Assembly: GCF_017305435.1 (NCBI RefSeq)
Contig: NZ_JAFKIP010000009.1
Location: 62,001-126,000, forward strand
From: Microbacterium sp.
GTDB taxonomy: Bacteria; Actinomycetota; Actinomycetes; Actinomycetales; Microbacteriaceae
Direction: 5' to 3'
DNA length: 64,000 bases
The notes beneath the pieces are model-generated. The model saw nothing but the letters and a program-made list of their open reading frames with translations, was not told the origin of the DNA and did no database searches. Shown in pieces: positions 35,694 through 43,999 of the stretch (the stretch's first letter is position 1; each line of letters starts with the position of its first letter). Made by a program: the position numbers and the translations under genes.

Positions 35694-36571
35694 GCGGCGC
35701 TGGTCGCCACGCCGGCTGCGCCGCTCAGCTCCAGGAAGTGGGCGCGCATCCGGTCGCGGTCGGGCTCGACGCCCGTGATGAGACGGAAGGTGTCGGCCGC
35801 CTGGCTCGCGACCATCCGTCCGCCGTCGAGGACGGCGCAGCCGAGTGCGCTCGCCGCGTCGAGCAGTTCGGTGTGCAGAGGCCGGTAGATCGCGTCGGCG
35901 ACCCACAGGCGTTCGTGCAGCAGCGCCGGGTCGATGGGGGTGCCCGGGTGTCCCACCATCCCGACGGGGGTGGCGTTGACCAGGCCGTCGGACGCGGCCA
36001 CGGCATCCGCGACCTGGTCCGTGCCGATCGGAGTGATCCGGGCGTCGGGGAACGCGGCGCCCAGTGCGTCACGCACGGCCGCCGCTCGGGTGACCACGGG
36101 ATCAAACACCGAGAGCCGTCGGGTTCCCGCGCGCAGGAGCGCGTAGGCGATAGCGGATCCGGCGCCGCCGGACCCCAGCAGCACGACATCGTCCAGGTCG
36201 GGGTCGTCGAGACCGGTTCGCAGCCCCGCGGCGAAGCCGGAATGGTCGGTGTTGTGCCCGATCGCGCGCCCGTCCCGGAAGAGGATCGTGTTGACCGCCC
36301 CGAGGAGCCGCGCATCGGCCGACAGGTCGTCCAGCGCCTCCCACACCGTCTGCTTGCACGGATGCGTGACGTTGAGCGCGTCGTACCCGAGACGTCGCGC
36401 CGCTGCGACGAGCTCGGCGGCCCCCTCGGGGGCGACGCCGAGCTCGTCGATGTCGATGGTGCGATAGAGGTAGCGGATGCCGAGGGCATCGGCTTCGCGC
36501 TCATGGAGCGCCGGCGTGGACGAGGTGCCGATGCCAGAGCCGATCAGTCCGACGAGGTACGCGTGCGACAT
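35687..36571 (-). CDS. quinate/shikimate dehydrogenase family protein
   Basis: The 294 aa protein has the substrate-binding segment VGLIGSGIGTSSTPALHE near the N-terminus, the catalytic Lys in NVTHPCKQTVWEALD, Asn/Asp in GAVNTILF and GHNTDHSGFAAGL, and the cofactor motif VVLLGSGGAGSAIAYAL. The residues after beta-2 (VFDPV) have an Asp, which favours NAD and hence a catabolic QuiB/QsuD-like enzyme rather than biosynthetic AroE. The neighbouring ShiA-like transporter supports this. The substrate may be a related hydroaromatic acid. Confidence 0.87.
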   Translation of the reverse strand: MSHAYLVGLIGSGIGTSSTPALHEREADALGIRYLYRTIDIDELGVAPEGAAELVAAARRLGYDALNVTHPCKQTVWEALDDLSADARLLGAVNTILFRDGRAIGHNTDHSGFAAGLRTGLDDPDLDDVVLLGSGGAGSAIAYALLRAGTRRLSVFDPVVTRAAAVRDALGAAFPDARITPIGTDQVADAVAASDGLVNATPVGMVGHPGTPIDPALLHERLWVADAIYRPLHTELLDAASALGCAVLDGGRMVASQAADTFRLITGVEPDRDRMRAHFLELSGAAGVATSAAQ

Positions 36572-36611
36572 GGTCTCTCCTGACGATGACGATGATGGTG
36601 ACGAAGATGAG

Positions 36612-36644
36612 CGGGGCTCGCATCCGCAGCGGATGCGAGCCCCG
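36612..36644 (-). terminator. strong hairpin after the MHS transporter gene
   Basis: CGGGGCTCGCATCCGC (36612-36627) is perfectly complementary to 36629-36644. The hairpin lies 13 bp after the transporter stop and only 40 bp before the shikimate dehydrogenase start on the same strand. Either transcription reads through or the dehydrogenase gene has its own start in the 40 bp. Confidence 0.75.
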
Positions 36645-36656
36645 TCGGGGTGCGGT

Positions 36657-38066
36657 TCAGCGCCGCCCGAGGCGGTCGTAGGGCGTCGTGCGCACCGACT
36701 GAGTGAGCGGCTCTCCCGACTCCTCGCGGCGGTCGATCTCGGTGAGCTGACGTCGCGTGAGACCGAGCCGCGCCGTGGGCGTGAAGGCCGTCTCCGGCGC
36801 GAACAGAGTCGCGATGCCGGAGACCACGATGATGCCGATCGTGAAGAACGCGACGGCCGGCCAGTTGTTCTCGTTGCCTTCGCCGGTCACGAAGCCCTGC
36901 GCGATCGCGGGGGTGAACCCGGCCAGCAGCAGCCCCAGCATGAGGCTCACCGCCATGCCGGTGTAGCGCACCCGTGCCGGGAACTGCTCCGGGAAGTAGG
37001 CGGGGTACACCGAGTTCGACAGCGTGTACGCGAAGCCGATCAGGAAGATGCTGAGGGTCCAGACGAGCGGCATGTTCGCGGCATCCACCGCTGCCAGCAG
37101 CGCGTAGATCGTGATCGACTGCAGCACGAGGCCGATGAGGAACACCGGCTTGCGCCCGAATCGGTCGGAGAGGGCGCCGGCGACGGGGCCGAAGCACACG
37201 GCGGCGAAGTTCGCGACGGTGATGATGACGAGCATCTCTGCGCGGGGAATCCCGGCGACCGTGGTGCCGTACGCCAGGACGAAGACGTTGAACATCGTGT
37301 TCACCGCGGCGAAGATCGCCATCAGCGTGACGCGCAGAACGGTGCCGCCGTTGTAACGCAGGAGCGTGACGAGGGGGATCTTGGGCGCCTCGTCGGAGTC
37401 CTTCGTCTCCTCGAAGACCTCGGGCTCGTCGAGCATGCGGCGCAGGACGATCGCGACGACGGTGACGAGAAGCGACGCCCAGAACGGCACGCGCCAGCCC
37501 CACGACAGCAGTGCCTCTTCCGGCATCGCGGCGACCGGGATGAACACGAGGCTCGAGATGACGATGCCGAACATGATGCCGCTCATCGTCCAGCTGGTGA
37601 AGAAGCCGCGGCGGCGGTCGGGTGCGTGCTCGAGGGTCAGCGCGCTCGACCCGGGGGACTCGCCGCCGGCGGAGACGCCCTGCACCAGTCGCAGCGCGAC
37701 GATGATGATCGGCGCGGCGACGCCGATCGCATCCCACGTGGGCAGGCAGCCGACGAGGAACGTTGCGACGCCCATGATCGACAGGCACGCCAGAAGCGCC
37801 TTCTTGCGCCCCCACCGGTCGCCGATGTGTCCCCACAGCACGGCGCCGAAGGGGCGTGCGACGTAGGCGACGCCGACCGTCGCGAACGAGAGCAGCGTCG
37901 CGACGCCGGGCTCGCCCGCGGGGAAGAAGAGGTGCGGGAAGATCAGCGCCGCTGCCGACGCGTAGATGAAGAAGTCGTAGTACTCGAGTGCACTGCCGAC
38001 GAAGCCGGAGATCGCCGCGATCTTCGCGTTGTTCTTCTGCGGTGGGTGGGATGTCGTCCTTGACAT
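36657..38066 (-). CDS. MHS-family MFS transporter, shikimate-transporter-like
   Basis: The 469 aa protein has 12 predicted helices. MHS marks are SALEYYDFFIYASAAALIF, GDRWGRKKALLACLS and the conserved cytoplasmic loop LEHAPDRRRGFFTS. It resembles ShiA/QsuA-type importers of shikimate and related acids more than citrate carriers, but this is judged by eye. It lies between its probable LysR regulator and a shikimate-type dehydrogenase. Its C-terminus carries an extended hydrophilic tail (about 435-469). Confidence 0.85.
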   Translation of the reverse strand: MSRTTSHPPQKNNAKIAAISGFVGSALEYYDFFIYASAAALIFPHLFFPAGEPGVATLLSFATVGVAYVARPFGAVLWGHIGDRWGRKKALLACLSIMGVATFLVGCLPTWDAIGVAAPIIIVALRLVQGVSAGGESPGSSALTLEHAPDRRRGFFTSWTMSGIMFGIVISSLVFIPVAAMPEEALLSWGWRVPFWASLLVTVVAIVLRRMLDEPEVFEETKDSDEAPKIPLVTLLRYNGGTVLRVTLMAIFAAVNTMFNVFVLAYGTTVAGIPRAEMLVIITVANFAAVCFGPVAGALSDRFGRKPVFLIGLVLQSITIYALLAAVDAANMPLVWTLSIFLIGFAYTLSNSVYPAYFPEQFPARVRYTGMAVSLMLGLLLAGFTPAIAQGFVTGEGNENNWPAVAFFTIGIIVVSGIATLFAPETAFTPTARLGLTRRQLTEIDRREESGEPLTQSVRTTPYDRLGRR

Positions 38067-38146
38067 GGCTGAGGCCTTCGCTCGTGGCGTCGCTCCGCGG
38101 CGCCGTTGATCTGCGGGATGGGACGGATGCCGGGGCGATCCGTTCC

Positions 38147-38188
38147 GAACAGAGTGCCAGCGTAATTGTGTGGCGTCCAGAACAGAGT
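38147..38188. promoter_or_regulatory. direct repeats before the MHS transporter gene
   Basis: GAACAGAGT occurs twice, at 38147-38155 and 38180-38188, 33 bp (about three helical turns) apart, in the 149-bp gap between the lysR-type stop and the transporter start. A regulator site is inferred. GAACAGA also occurs in the motif at 34884. No gene fits this gap. Confidence 0.4.
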
Positions 38189-38215
38189 TTGTCTGAGACT
38201 AGGCGTCAAAGGCTC

Positions 38216-39112
38216 TCAAATTGTCGGCGTGGGAAGGATGCGCTCGGACAGCTCGAGCACGGCCCGGACGGCGGCCGTCTGCTCGTCCTCCATCCACGCG
38301 ATGCCGTGCTGCATGTACTGCGGCGGGTCCTCCAGCGGAACCCAGCGCGCTCCCTCCGGCATGATCGAGGCGAGGTCCTGCGCCGTGATCGTCACCCCGA
38401 GACCGGCGGCGACGAAGGTCAGCATCATGTACGGGTCGGCCATCTCCTGTGTGATGCGCGGCCGGAAGCCCGCCGCGACGCAGCATCGGATGAGCCCCTC
38501 GGCCATCGCGGAGGATCCGTCGAGCGGCATCGACAGGAAATCGTCCTCCGCGAGTCGACGTAGTGAGAGCGTGGTCTCCTCGGCGAGAGGGTGGTCGACC
38601 GGGAGCACGGCGCCGAACTCGGTGCGGGCGATCAGGCGCGCCGCCACGCCGCTCGTCGCGATCGGGAGTCCGACGAACGCGATGTCCAGAACGCCGGTGC
38701 GCAGTTTCGCCAGCCCGTCACCGGTGCTCACACGGCTGACCAGTTGCAGGTCGATGTCGGGGAGCTCGCGCCGCACGGCGCGGGCGAGGGCAGGCAGCGT
38801 CAGATGGTTGAACGCGCCGGAGAAACCGATCCGGACACTGCCGTGAACCGACCCCGATGCGGCGCGCGCGGCCTCGGTGGCCAGAGACAGATCCTGGATG
38901 ACGCGGTATGCCATCGGCAGCAGAGCCCGTCCGGCAGGGGTGAGAGCGACGCTGCGCGTATTCCGCTCGAACAGCTCTGTGCCGATGCTGGCTTCGAGCC
39001 TGCGGATCGTCTGGCTCAGCGGTGACTGTGCGACGTGGAGCCGGGCGGCGGCACGGCCGAAGTGCAGTTCCTCGGCGACGACGACGAACGCTTCCAGCCA
39101 CCGGATCTCCAC
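38216..39112 (-). CDS. LysR family transcriptional regulator
   Basis: The protein (298 aa from GTG 39112) starts VEIRWLEAFVVVAEELHFGR, matching the usual LysR N-terminus, with helix-turn-helix RLHVAQSPLSQTIRRLEASIG. The effector domain runs from about residue 85. An in-frame GTG at 39142 would add ten residues; neither has a good ribosome site. It lies just upstream of the shikimate-type transporter and just downstream of the VOC gene. By analogy with QsuR it may sense a hydroaromatic acid. Confidence 0.88.
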   Translation of the reverse strand: MEIRWLEAFVVVAEELHFGRAAARLHVAQSPLSQTIRRLEASIGTELFERNTRSVALTPAGRALLPMAYRVIQDLSLATEAARAASGSVHGSVRIGFSGAFNHLTLPALARAVRRELPDIDLQLVSRVSTGDGLAKLRTGVLDIAFVGLPIATSGVAARLIARTEFGAVLPVDHPLAEETTLSLRRLAEDDFLSMPLDGSSAMAEGLIRCCVAAGFRPRITQEMADPYMMLTFVAAGLGVTITAQDLASIMPEGARWVPLEDPPQYMQHGIAWMEDEQTAAVRAVLELSERILPTPTI

Positions 39113-39151
39113 GTCGCGAGCATAGCGGCCGTCGGATGCCACGGGAGAGCC

Positions 39152-39610
39152 CTACGCCGGCGTCGACAGGATCTCGAGGAAGAACCCGAGTGACGGGCGT
39201 GCATCGAAGTACGCGTATCGGACGCCGCCGCCGCGGACCGAGTCGCCCTCTTGGTGAACGGGCACGCCGATGGCGCCCATCGCCGCGACGACGGCATCGT
39301 GATCGGTCACCGCGAACCGGATGTGATGCAGGCCCGACCCGTGTTCGTCGACGAACTCCTGCCAGATGTCCGGGCCGCCCCGCGGCGAGAGGAATTCGAG
39401 CTCGATGCCGAACAGGTCGTAGAAGACGACGTCGACCTCGGTGTCGATGCGCGTACCGCGGTACGCCGCACCGACATAGCGATTGGTGACGCGGATGCGG
39501 GGCTCGAGGCCGAAGATCGCGCGCATGCCGGCGATGGCCGCGTCGGGATCGGCGACGACGATCCCGATCTGGTCGAGCGACGAGGCGAGCGTGCGCAGGT
39601 TCTCGGTCAT
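39152..39610 (-). CDS. VOC family protein (glyoxalase/dioxygenase superfamily)
   Basis: The 152 aa protein contains the paired beta-alpha-beta units of the VOC fold. Probable metal ligands are in SLDQIGIVV (Gln), IELEFLSP (Glu), GLHHIRFAV (His) and GFFLEILST (Glu). The pattern is nearest to methylmalonyl-CoA epimerase and glyoxalase-like members. In QuiC1/QsuB enzymes a VOC domain is fused behind a TIM-barrel 3-dehydroshikimate dehydratase; here a TIM barrel is encoded two genes upstream. The start overlaps the flavoprotein stop (ATGA). Confidence 0.85.
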   Translation of the reverse strand: MTENLRTLASSLDQIGIVVADPDAAIAGMRAIFGLEPRIRVTNRYVGAAYRGTRIDTEVDVVFYDLFGIELEFLSPRGGPDIWQEFVDEHGSGLHHIRFAVTDHDAVVAAMGAIGVPVHQEGDSVRGGGVRYAYFDARPSLGFFLEILSTPA

Positions 39611-41349
39611 GCGTTCACCTGCGCCTCGATCGCGGGCCCCGTGACGACGGCCGCCGCCGCGTCGAGGGCGGCGAGGTAGCCGAACGTCATCCCGGCCCCG
39701 ACCTGGCCCCCCGCGCCCGGATACTCGGCCGCCATCGGGGAGTCCGCGTCGTTGCCGGCGGCATACAGGCCTGCGATGGGCTCGCCCTCCGCGTCGAGCA
39801 CGCGCGCGTGGGCATCGATGCACAGGCCCAGCGCCGTGCCGAGCGGGGTCGGCACCAGGGGGAGCGCGTAGAAGGGAGCGGTGCGGATCGGGCCGAGGTT
39901 CACGTTCGGAGCGTGCCGTGGGTCACCGTACTGGTGGCCGAACGGGCTCGTCCCCTTGCCGAAGTCCTCGTCCACGCCCGTCTCCGCGAAGCGGTTGTTG
40001 CGCTGAATCGTGTCGGCGAGTCCGGCGGGATCGACGCCGATCCGCCGTGCGAGCTCGTCGACGGTTGAGGCGCGATGGATGTAGCCGTCGCGCACGTACT
40101 TCTGCAGGAAGGCCGTCGGGGTGTGCGGGCGGATCATGCCCAATCCGTACTCGTGCAGGGAACGCGCGTCGATGATCAGCCACGCGGGAACGGCTTCGTC
40201 GGAGGACTGCGTCCGATACATGGCGCGGACGAACCGATGGTAGGAGACCGACTCGTCGACGAACCGGCGCCCCGAGGCGGTGACGGCGACGATGCCCGGC
40301 TTGGCGCGGTCCCAGATGTGCGGGAACACGACGAGAGAGCCGTCGCCGCGTCGCCCGATGGAGCTCGGGAACCAGAAGCCGTTGTCGCCGTGGTCGGGTC
40401 CGAGCGCCCCGCCGGCGGCCATGCCGAGGGCGATCGTGTCGCCTGTCGCTCCCTCCGCGGCACGCGTGAACTGCGGTGTCGGCGTCGGCAGATGCCGCTC
40501 CCGCCACGCGGGGCTGGCCGCGAACCCTCCGCCAGCGAGGATGACCCCGCGGGTCACACGGATGCGACGCTCCCGCCCGCCGGACTGGACGACGGCGCCC
40601 ACCACCCCGCCGTCCTCGACGATGAGCTCCCGCGCGGTGCTCGAGAACCAGACGTGTCCGTCATGCTGAGTGAGCGTGTGGAACAGGTTCGCGACGAGGG
40701 CGTTGCCCATCGCCAGACGGGTTCCGCGCGGGTGGCGCAGCCGATCGAAGAACCATCGGAAGCCGAGCGAGAGTGCGAGGCCCGCGGCCCGCGGCGACCA
40801 GCGGAACAGCTCGAGCAGCCGATTGACCTCCGCGCGGCGCACCATCAGCGTGCCGCCGAACAGCGCGAACTCCGGCACCGGTGGGCGCACGCGACGGAAG
40901 TCCTCGCTGCTGAGCACTCGCCCATCGAAGGTCTCCGGTTCCAGGGCGCGGCCGACGCCGGCGCCCTCGACCTCGGGGTGGTAGTCGACGACGGTGGCGG
41001 AGTGCCAGAAGCGCACGCCGAGACTGTCGTACCAGTCGATCATCTCGGGGCCGTGTTCGAGATAAGCCTCTCGGATCTCACGGGGGGCCTTGTCGCCGAC
41101 GACGCCGTCGAGGTAGAGCGAGGCGAGCTCCCGTTCGCCGGTCATGCCGAGCGCGCGCTGGTGCCGGTGCCCGGGGACCCAGCACGTCCCCGCGGAGTAG
41201 GCGGTGGTGCCGCCGAGGTACTCGGTCTTCTCGAGCACGAGGGTCTTCAGGCCCTTGGCCGCGCCCGTGACGGCGGCGGAGAGACCGGCGGCGCCGGTGC
41301 CCAGAACGAGCAGATCGACGGTGTCGTCCCAGCTCTGCGATGCGGTCAT
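39607..41349 (-). CDS. FAD-binding dehydrogenase, 3-ketosteroid-dehydrogenase-like (copy 2)
   Basis: The 580 aa flavoprotein has the FAD motif LLVLGTGAAGLSAAVTGAA, LGGTTAYSAGTCWVPGH, VILAGGGFAASPAW and the C-terminal AEYPGAGGQVGAGMTFGYLA. The KstD-type Tyr and the Gly four residues later are kept. It is longer than copy 1 and not a close duplicate. No signal peptide is seen. It overlaps its neighbours by 4 bp on both sides. A dehydrogenation on a cyclic ketone or acid is inferred. Confidence 0.87.
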   Translation of the reverse strand: MTASQSWDDTVDLLVLGTGAAGLSAAVTGAAKGLKTLVLEKTEYLGGTTAYSAGTCWVPGHRHQRALGMTGERELASLYLDGVVGDKAPREIREAYLEHGPEMIDWYDSLGVRFWHSATVVDYHPEVEGAGVGRALEPETFDGRVLSSEDFRRVRPPVPEFALFGGTLMVRRAEVNRLLELFRWSPRAAGLALSLGFRWFFDRLRHPRGTRLAMGNALVANLFHTLTQHDGHVWFSSTARELIVEDGGVVGAVVQSGGRERRIRVTRGVILAGGGFAASPAWRERHLPTPTPQFTRAAEGATGDTIALGMAAGGALGPDHGDNGFWFPSSIGRRGDGSLVVFPHIWDRAKPGIVAVTASGRRFVDESVSYHRFVRAMYRTQSSDEAVPAWLIIDARSLHEYGLGMIRPHTPTAFLQKYVRDGYIHRASTVDELARRIGVDPAGLADTIQRNNRFAETGVDEDFGKGTSPFGHQYGDPRHAPNVNLGPIRTAPFYALPLVPTPLGTALGLCIDAHARVLDAEGEPIAGLYAAGNDADSPMAAEYPGAGGQVGAGMTFGYLAALDAAAAVVTGPAIEAQVNA

Positions 41350-42221
41350 GCGACTTCTCCTTCGGTGTGGGACCCCGGCCGCAGTGCCGGTGTCGGTGCG
41401 GCATCCACTCGCTCGACGAGATCGCGCGCGGTGCGGATGACCTCCGCCGCGTAGGAGCGCGGGTCGAGTCGACGTCGGAGGCGCTCGTGGGGGATCTCGA
41501 CGCTCACGGGAGTGCCTGCCGGAGTGGCGGCGAGAAGGTCGGCGAGGGGCAGCGAGCCCTCGCCGACGAGCAGCCGCTGTACGCGGGCCTCGCGCTGGAG
41601 CCCCGTGATGCGGGCGTCGTCGTCGACGGCCTCCGGCGGATCGGCCGGGGCGTCGCAGAGCTGCACGACCGGGACGAGGTCGGCCTCGAGGGCCCCGATG
41701 TCGCTGAGCGGCGAGCCGCCTCGCTGAACGTGCAGCGGGTCGATCATGAGCGCCGCGCCGGTCGCTCGGGCCACTGCCGCGGCATCCGCGACGGTACGCA
41801 CGGGTTGGTAGGAGATCGGCTCGAGCAGCGGACGGATGCCGAAGTCGGCGGCATCGCGCGTGAGTGCGGAGAGCGTGTCCACGAGACGCGCACGATCGGG
41901 GTCGGCGCCGGTGACGGTGAGCGCGGACGCGCCCAGAGCGGCCCCGGCCTCGAGCGCCGGGAGCCAGTCGCCCGGCCCCGTGTGGGTCGTCACGGGCAGG
42001 AACTCGATGTCGCGCACCGTCACCCCGGTGTCGCGAAGCCGCGACAGCGTCTCGCGCAGCAGAGGAGAGCCGGGCGCGAGGTCGAACGCGCGCTCGGTGG
42101 GGGTGACGGCCTTGACGCGGATGCCCACGAAGGAGAACCCGACCGCGGCAGCCGTCTCGACGAGCTCGGGCGGCGTGAGTGAGAGAAGGGTGAGGTGCGC
42201 GACCCCGATCGAGCGCGTCAT
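41346..42221 (-). CDS. sugar phosphate isomerase/epimerase-like TIM-barrel protein
   Basis: The 291 aa protein is of the xylose-isomerase-like/AP-endonuclease-2 superfamily. Likely metal ligands appear in order: Glu in PLLEPISYQ, Asp-His in LMIDPLHVQ, Gln in PVVQLCDAP and Glu in VSVEIPHERL. Members include sugar epimerases, inosose dehydratase and 3-dehydroshikimate dehydratase (AsbF, QuiC, QsuB). In this locus a dehydratase acting on a ring ketone is the best guess. Both ends overlap flavoprotein genes (ATGA). Confidence 0.83.
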   Translation of the reverse strand: MTRSIGVAHLTLLSLTPPELVETAAAVGFSFVGIRVKAVTPTERAFDLAPGSPLLRETLSRLRDTGVTVRDIEFLPVTTHTGPGDWLPALEAGAALGASALTVTGADPDRARLVDTLSALTRDAADFGIRPLLEPISYQPVRTVADAAAVARATGAALMIDPLHVQRGGSPLSDIGALEADLVPVVQLCDAPADPPEAVDDDARITGLQREARVQRLLVGEGSLPLADLLAATPAGTPVSVEIPHERLRRRLDPRSYAAEVIRTARDLVERVDAAPTPALRPGSHTEGEVA

Positions 42222-43939
42222 CGCTGTGCCTCCGCTTCCGTGCGGGCCAGATCGCGTCCGGCGATGTAGCCGAAGGTGAGCGCCGGTCCGATGTTGACCC
42301 CGCCTGCGGGGTAGTGGCCGCCCATGACGTTGGCCTGGTCGGCTCCGACGGCGTACAGGCCGGCGATGGGGCGGTCCTTGGCATCCAGGACGCGTGCCCG
42401 CCCGTCGGTGGCGAGCCCGGCGAAGGTGCCGAAGGAGCCGGGCAGCACGCGTACCCCATAGAACGGCCCCTTCTCGAGCGGGGCGAGCGACGGGTTCGGT
42501 CCGTACGAGGCGTCGCCCCCGTAGCGGTTGAAGGGCGTCGATCCCCGTCCGAATCGGGTGTCGAGACCCGAGCGGGCGTCGAGGTTGAACTGCGCCACGG
42601 TGCGTTCGAGTCCCGCCGGATCGATGCCGCACTTCTCGGCCAGGGCGCGGAGCGTCGGCGCCTTCACGAGGTAGCCGCTGCGGAGATAGGGGAACAGCGG
42701 GACGGGGCGGGGCTTCGCCATTCCGAGCGGGAAGCGGCGAACGAACGTCGCGTCGCCGATCTGCCAGGACTGCACGGGCTCGTTCTCCGGCGCGGCGCGG
42801 AACATGCCGGCGACGTAGTCGAAGTAGCCGTTCGCCTCGTTGACGAACCGTTCACCGGTGGAGACGACGCCGATGCTGCCCGGCTTCGCGCGATCCATGA
42901 TGTGCGGGAAGACGCCGACGCGACCCGACCGGTAGGGCACGAGGGAGACGGGGCACCAGGCGCCCGCAGACGCTTGCTGCCTCAGGACGCCGCCGACGCT
43001 CTCGCCGAGGGTGATTCCCGATCCGTCCGCGGTCTCGGGCGCGAGGGTCCAGTGCTCGCTCCCCGTAGGGGTGCGCGGGAACCTCTCGCGACGGCGCGCG
43101 ACATCGTGCGGGAATCCGCCCGCCGCGAGCACGACGCCCGAGCGCGCCGTCAGTGACTCCTCCCCGTCGGCCGACCGTGCGACGACACCGGTCACCCGGC
43201 CGTCGTGGTCCTGCGTGAGGCGGAGGGCGGGTGTGGAGACACGGATGTGGACACCGGCATCCTCGGCCGACTGCAGCAGACGTCCGACGAGGGCCGTGCC
43301 GTTGACCAGCTGCATCCCGCGGCGGTGGACGACGAGGTCGATCAGGTGCCGACCGACGCGCCAGGCGCAGTGCCAGATGCCGCGGAGGCTGCCACGCGCA
43401 GCAGACAGGAAGGCGCCGAGATCGGGCCCCGCCATGATGCCCATGCCGAGGAACGACGTCTCGTACAGCTGCCCGCGCAGCAGGCGACGCACCGACGGAC
43501 TCAGTCGGCGGGCGTCGATGGGCTTCGGCGCGGCGGACCGGTTGCCCGTGCCGGCGTGCGGGAGGGTGCCGTAGATATCGTTGATCTTCGAACCGGGGAT
43601 GAGCTCGAGGGCCGTCTGCGTGTGGAAGAACTCCACCATCTGGGGCGCCGCGACGAGGAACGCGTCGACGCGTTCCTCGTCGTAGTCCGCGCCGAGCGCC
43701 GCGCGGAGGTACGCCTTGACGTCCTCGATCGATTCGTCGACGCCCTCGCCGCGGGCGAGCATCGACCGCGGCGCCCACAGCCAGCCGCCGGACCATGCGG
43801 TCGCGCCTCCGCAGACATCGGCGGCCTCGAGGACCAGCACGGATCGGCCCGAGTGCGCCGCCGCGATGGCGGCGGCGAGACCGCCGGCGCCGGCTCCCAC
43901 GACGATCACGTCGTATTCGGTTGCGGGGGGCAGGGTCAT
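42218..43939 (-). CDS. FAD-binding dehydrogenase, 3-ketosteroid-dehydrogenase-like (copy 3)
   Basis: The 573 aa flavoprotein has the FAD motif VIVVGAGAGGLAAAIAAAHS, CGGATAWSGGWLWAP, VVLAAGGFPHDVA and the C-terminal GGHYPAGGVNIGPALTFGYI, again with Tyr and Gly at +4. It opens the operon 43939 to 39152 with a good ribosome site (GGAGGAAC). Three non-identical members of one flavoprotein family in one locus suggest successive dehydrogenations. ATG 43939 was chosen over upstream in-frame codons because of the ribosome site. Confidence 0.87.
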   Translation of the reverse strand: MTLPPATEYDVIVVGAGAGGLAAAIAAAHSGRSVLVLEAADVCGGATAWSGGWLWAPRSMLARGEGVDESIEDVKAYLRAALGADYDEERVDAFLVAAPQMVEFFHTQTALELIPGSKINDIYGTLPHAGTGNRSAAPKPIDARRLSPSVRRLLRGQLYETSFLGMGIMAGPDLGAFLSAARGSLRGIWHCAWRVGRHLIDLVVHRRGMQLVNGTALVGRLLQSAEDAGVHIRVSTPALRLTQDHDGRVTGVVARSADGEESLTARSGVVLAAGGFPHDVARRRERFPRTPTGSEHWTLAPETADGSGITLGESVGGVLRQQASAGAWCPVSLVPYRSGRVGVFPHIMDRAKPGSIGVVSTGERFVNEANGYFDYVAGMFRAAPENEPVQSWQIGDATFVRRFPLGMAKPRPVPLFPYLRSGYLVKAPTLRALAEKCGIDPAGLERTVAQFNLDARSGLDTRFGRGSTPFNRYGGDASYGPNPSLAPLEKGPFYGVRVLPGSFGTFAGLATDGRARVLDAKDRPIAGLYAVGADQANVMGGHYPAGGVNIGPALTFGYIAGRDLARTEAEAQR

Positions 43940-43999
43940 CGGGTTCCTCCATTGGCTCCGTGACGATCGTGCGGATGCACGACATAGACTATGTACGCT

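Noticed and set aside
39607..42459. A 950-codon open frame through flavoprotein copy 2 and the TIM-barrel gene
   Set aside because: The protein-like part begins at 41349 with an ATGA overlap; the rest is a shadow of the TIM-barrel gene.
31848..43939. Calling the locus a steroid degradation cluster
   Set aside because: Only the flavoproteins are KstD-like; no KshAB, HsaC, KstR or Mce genes are present, and the shikimate-type genes point elsewhere.
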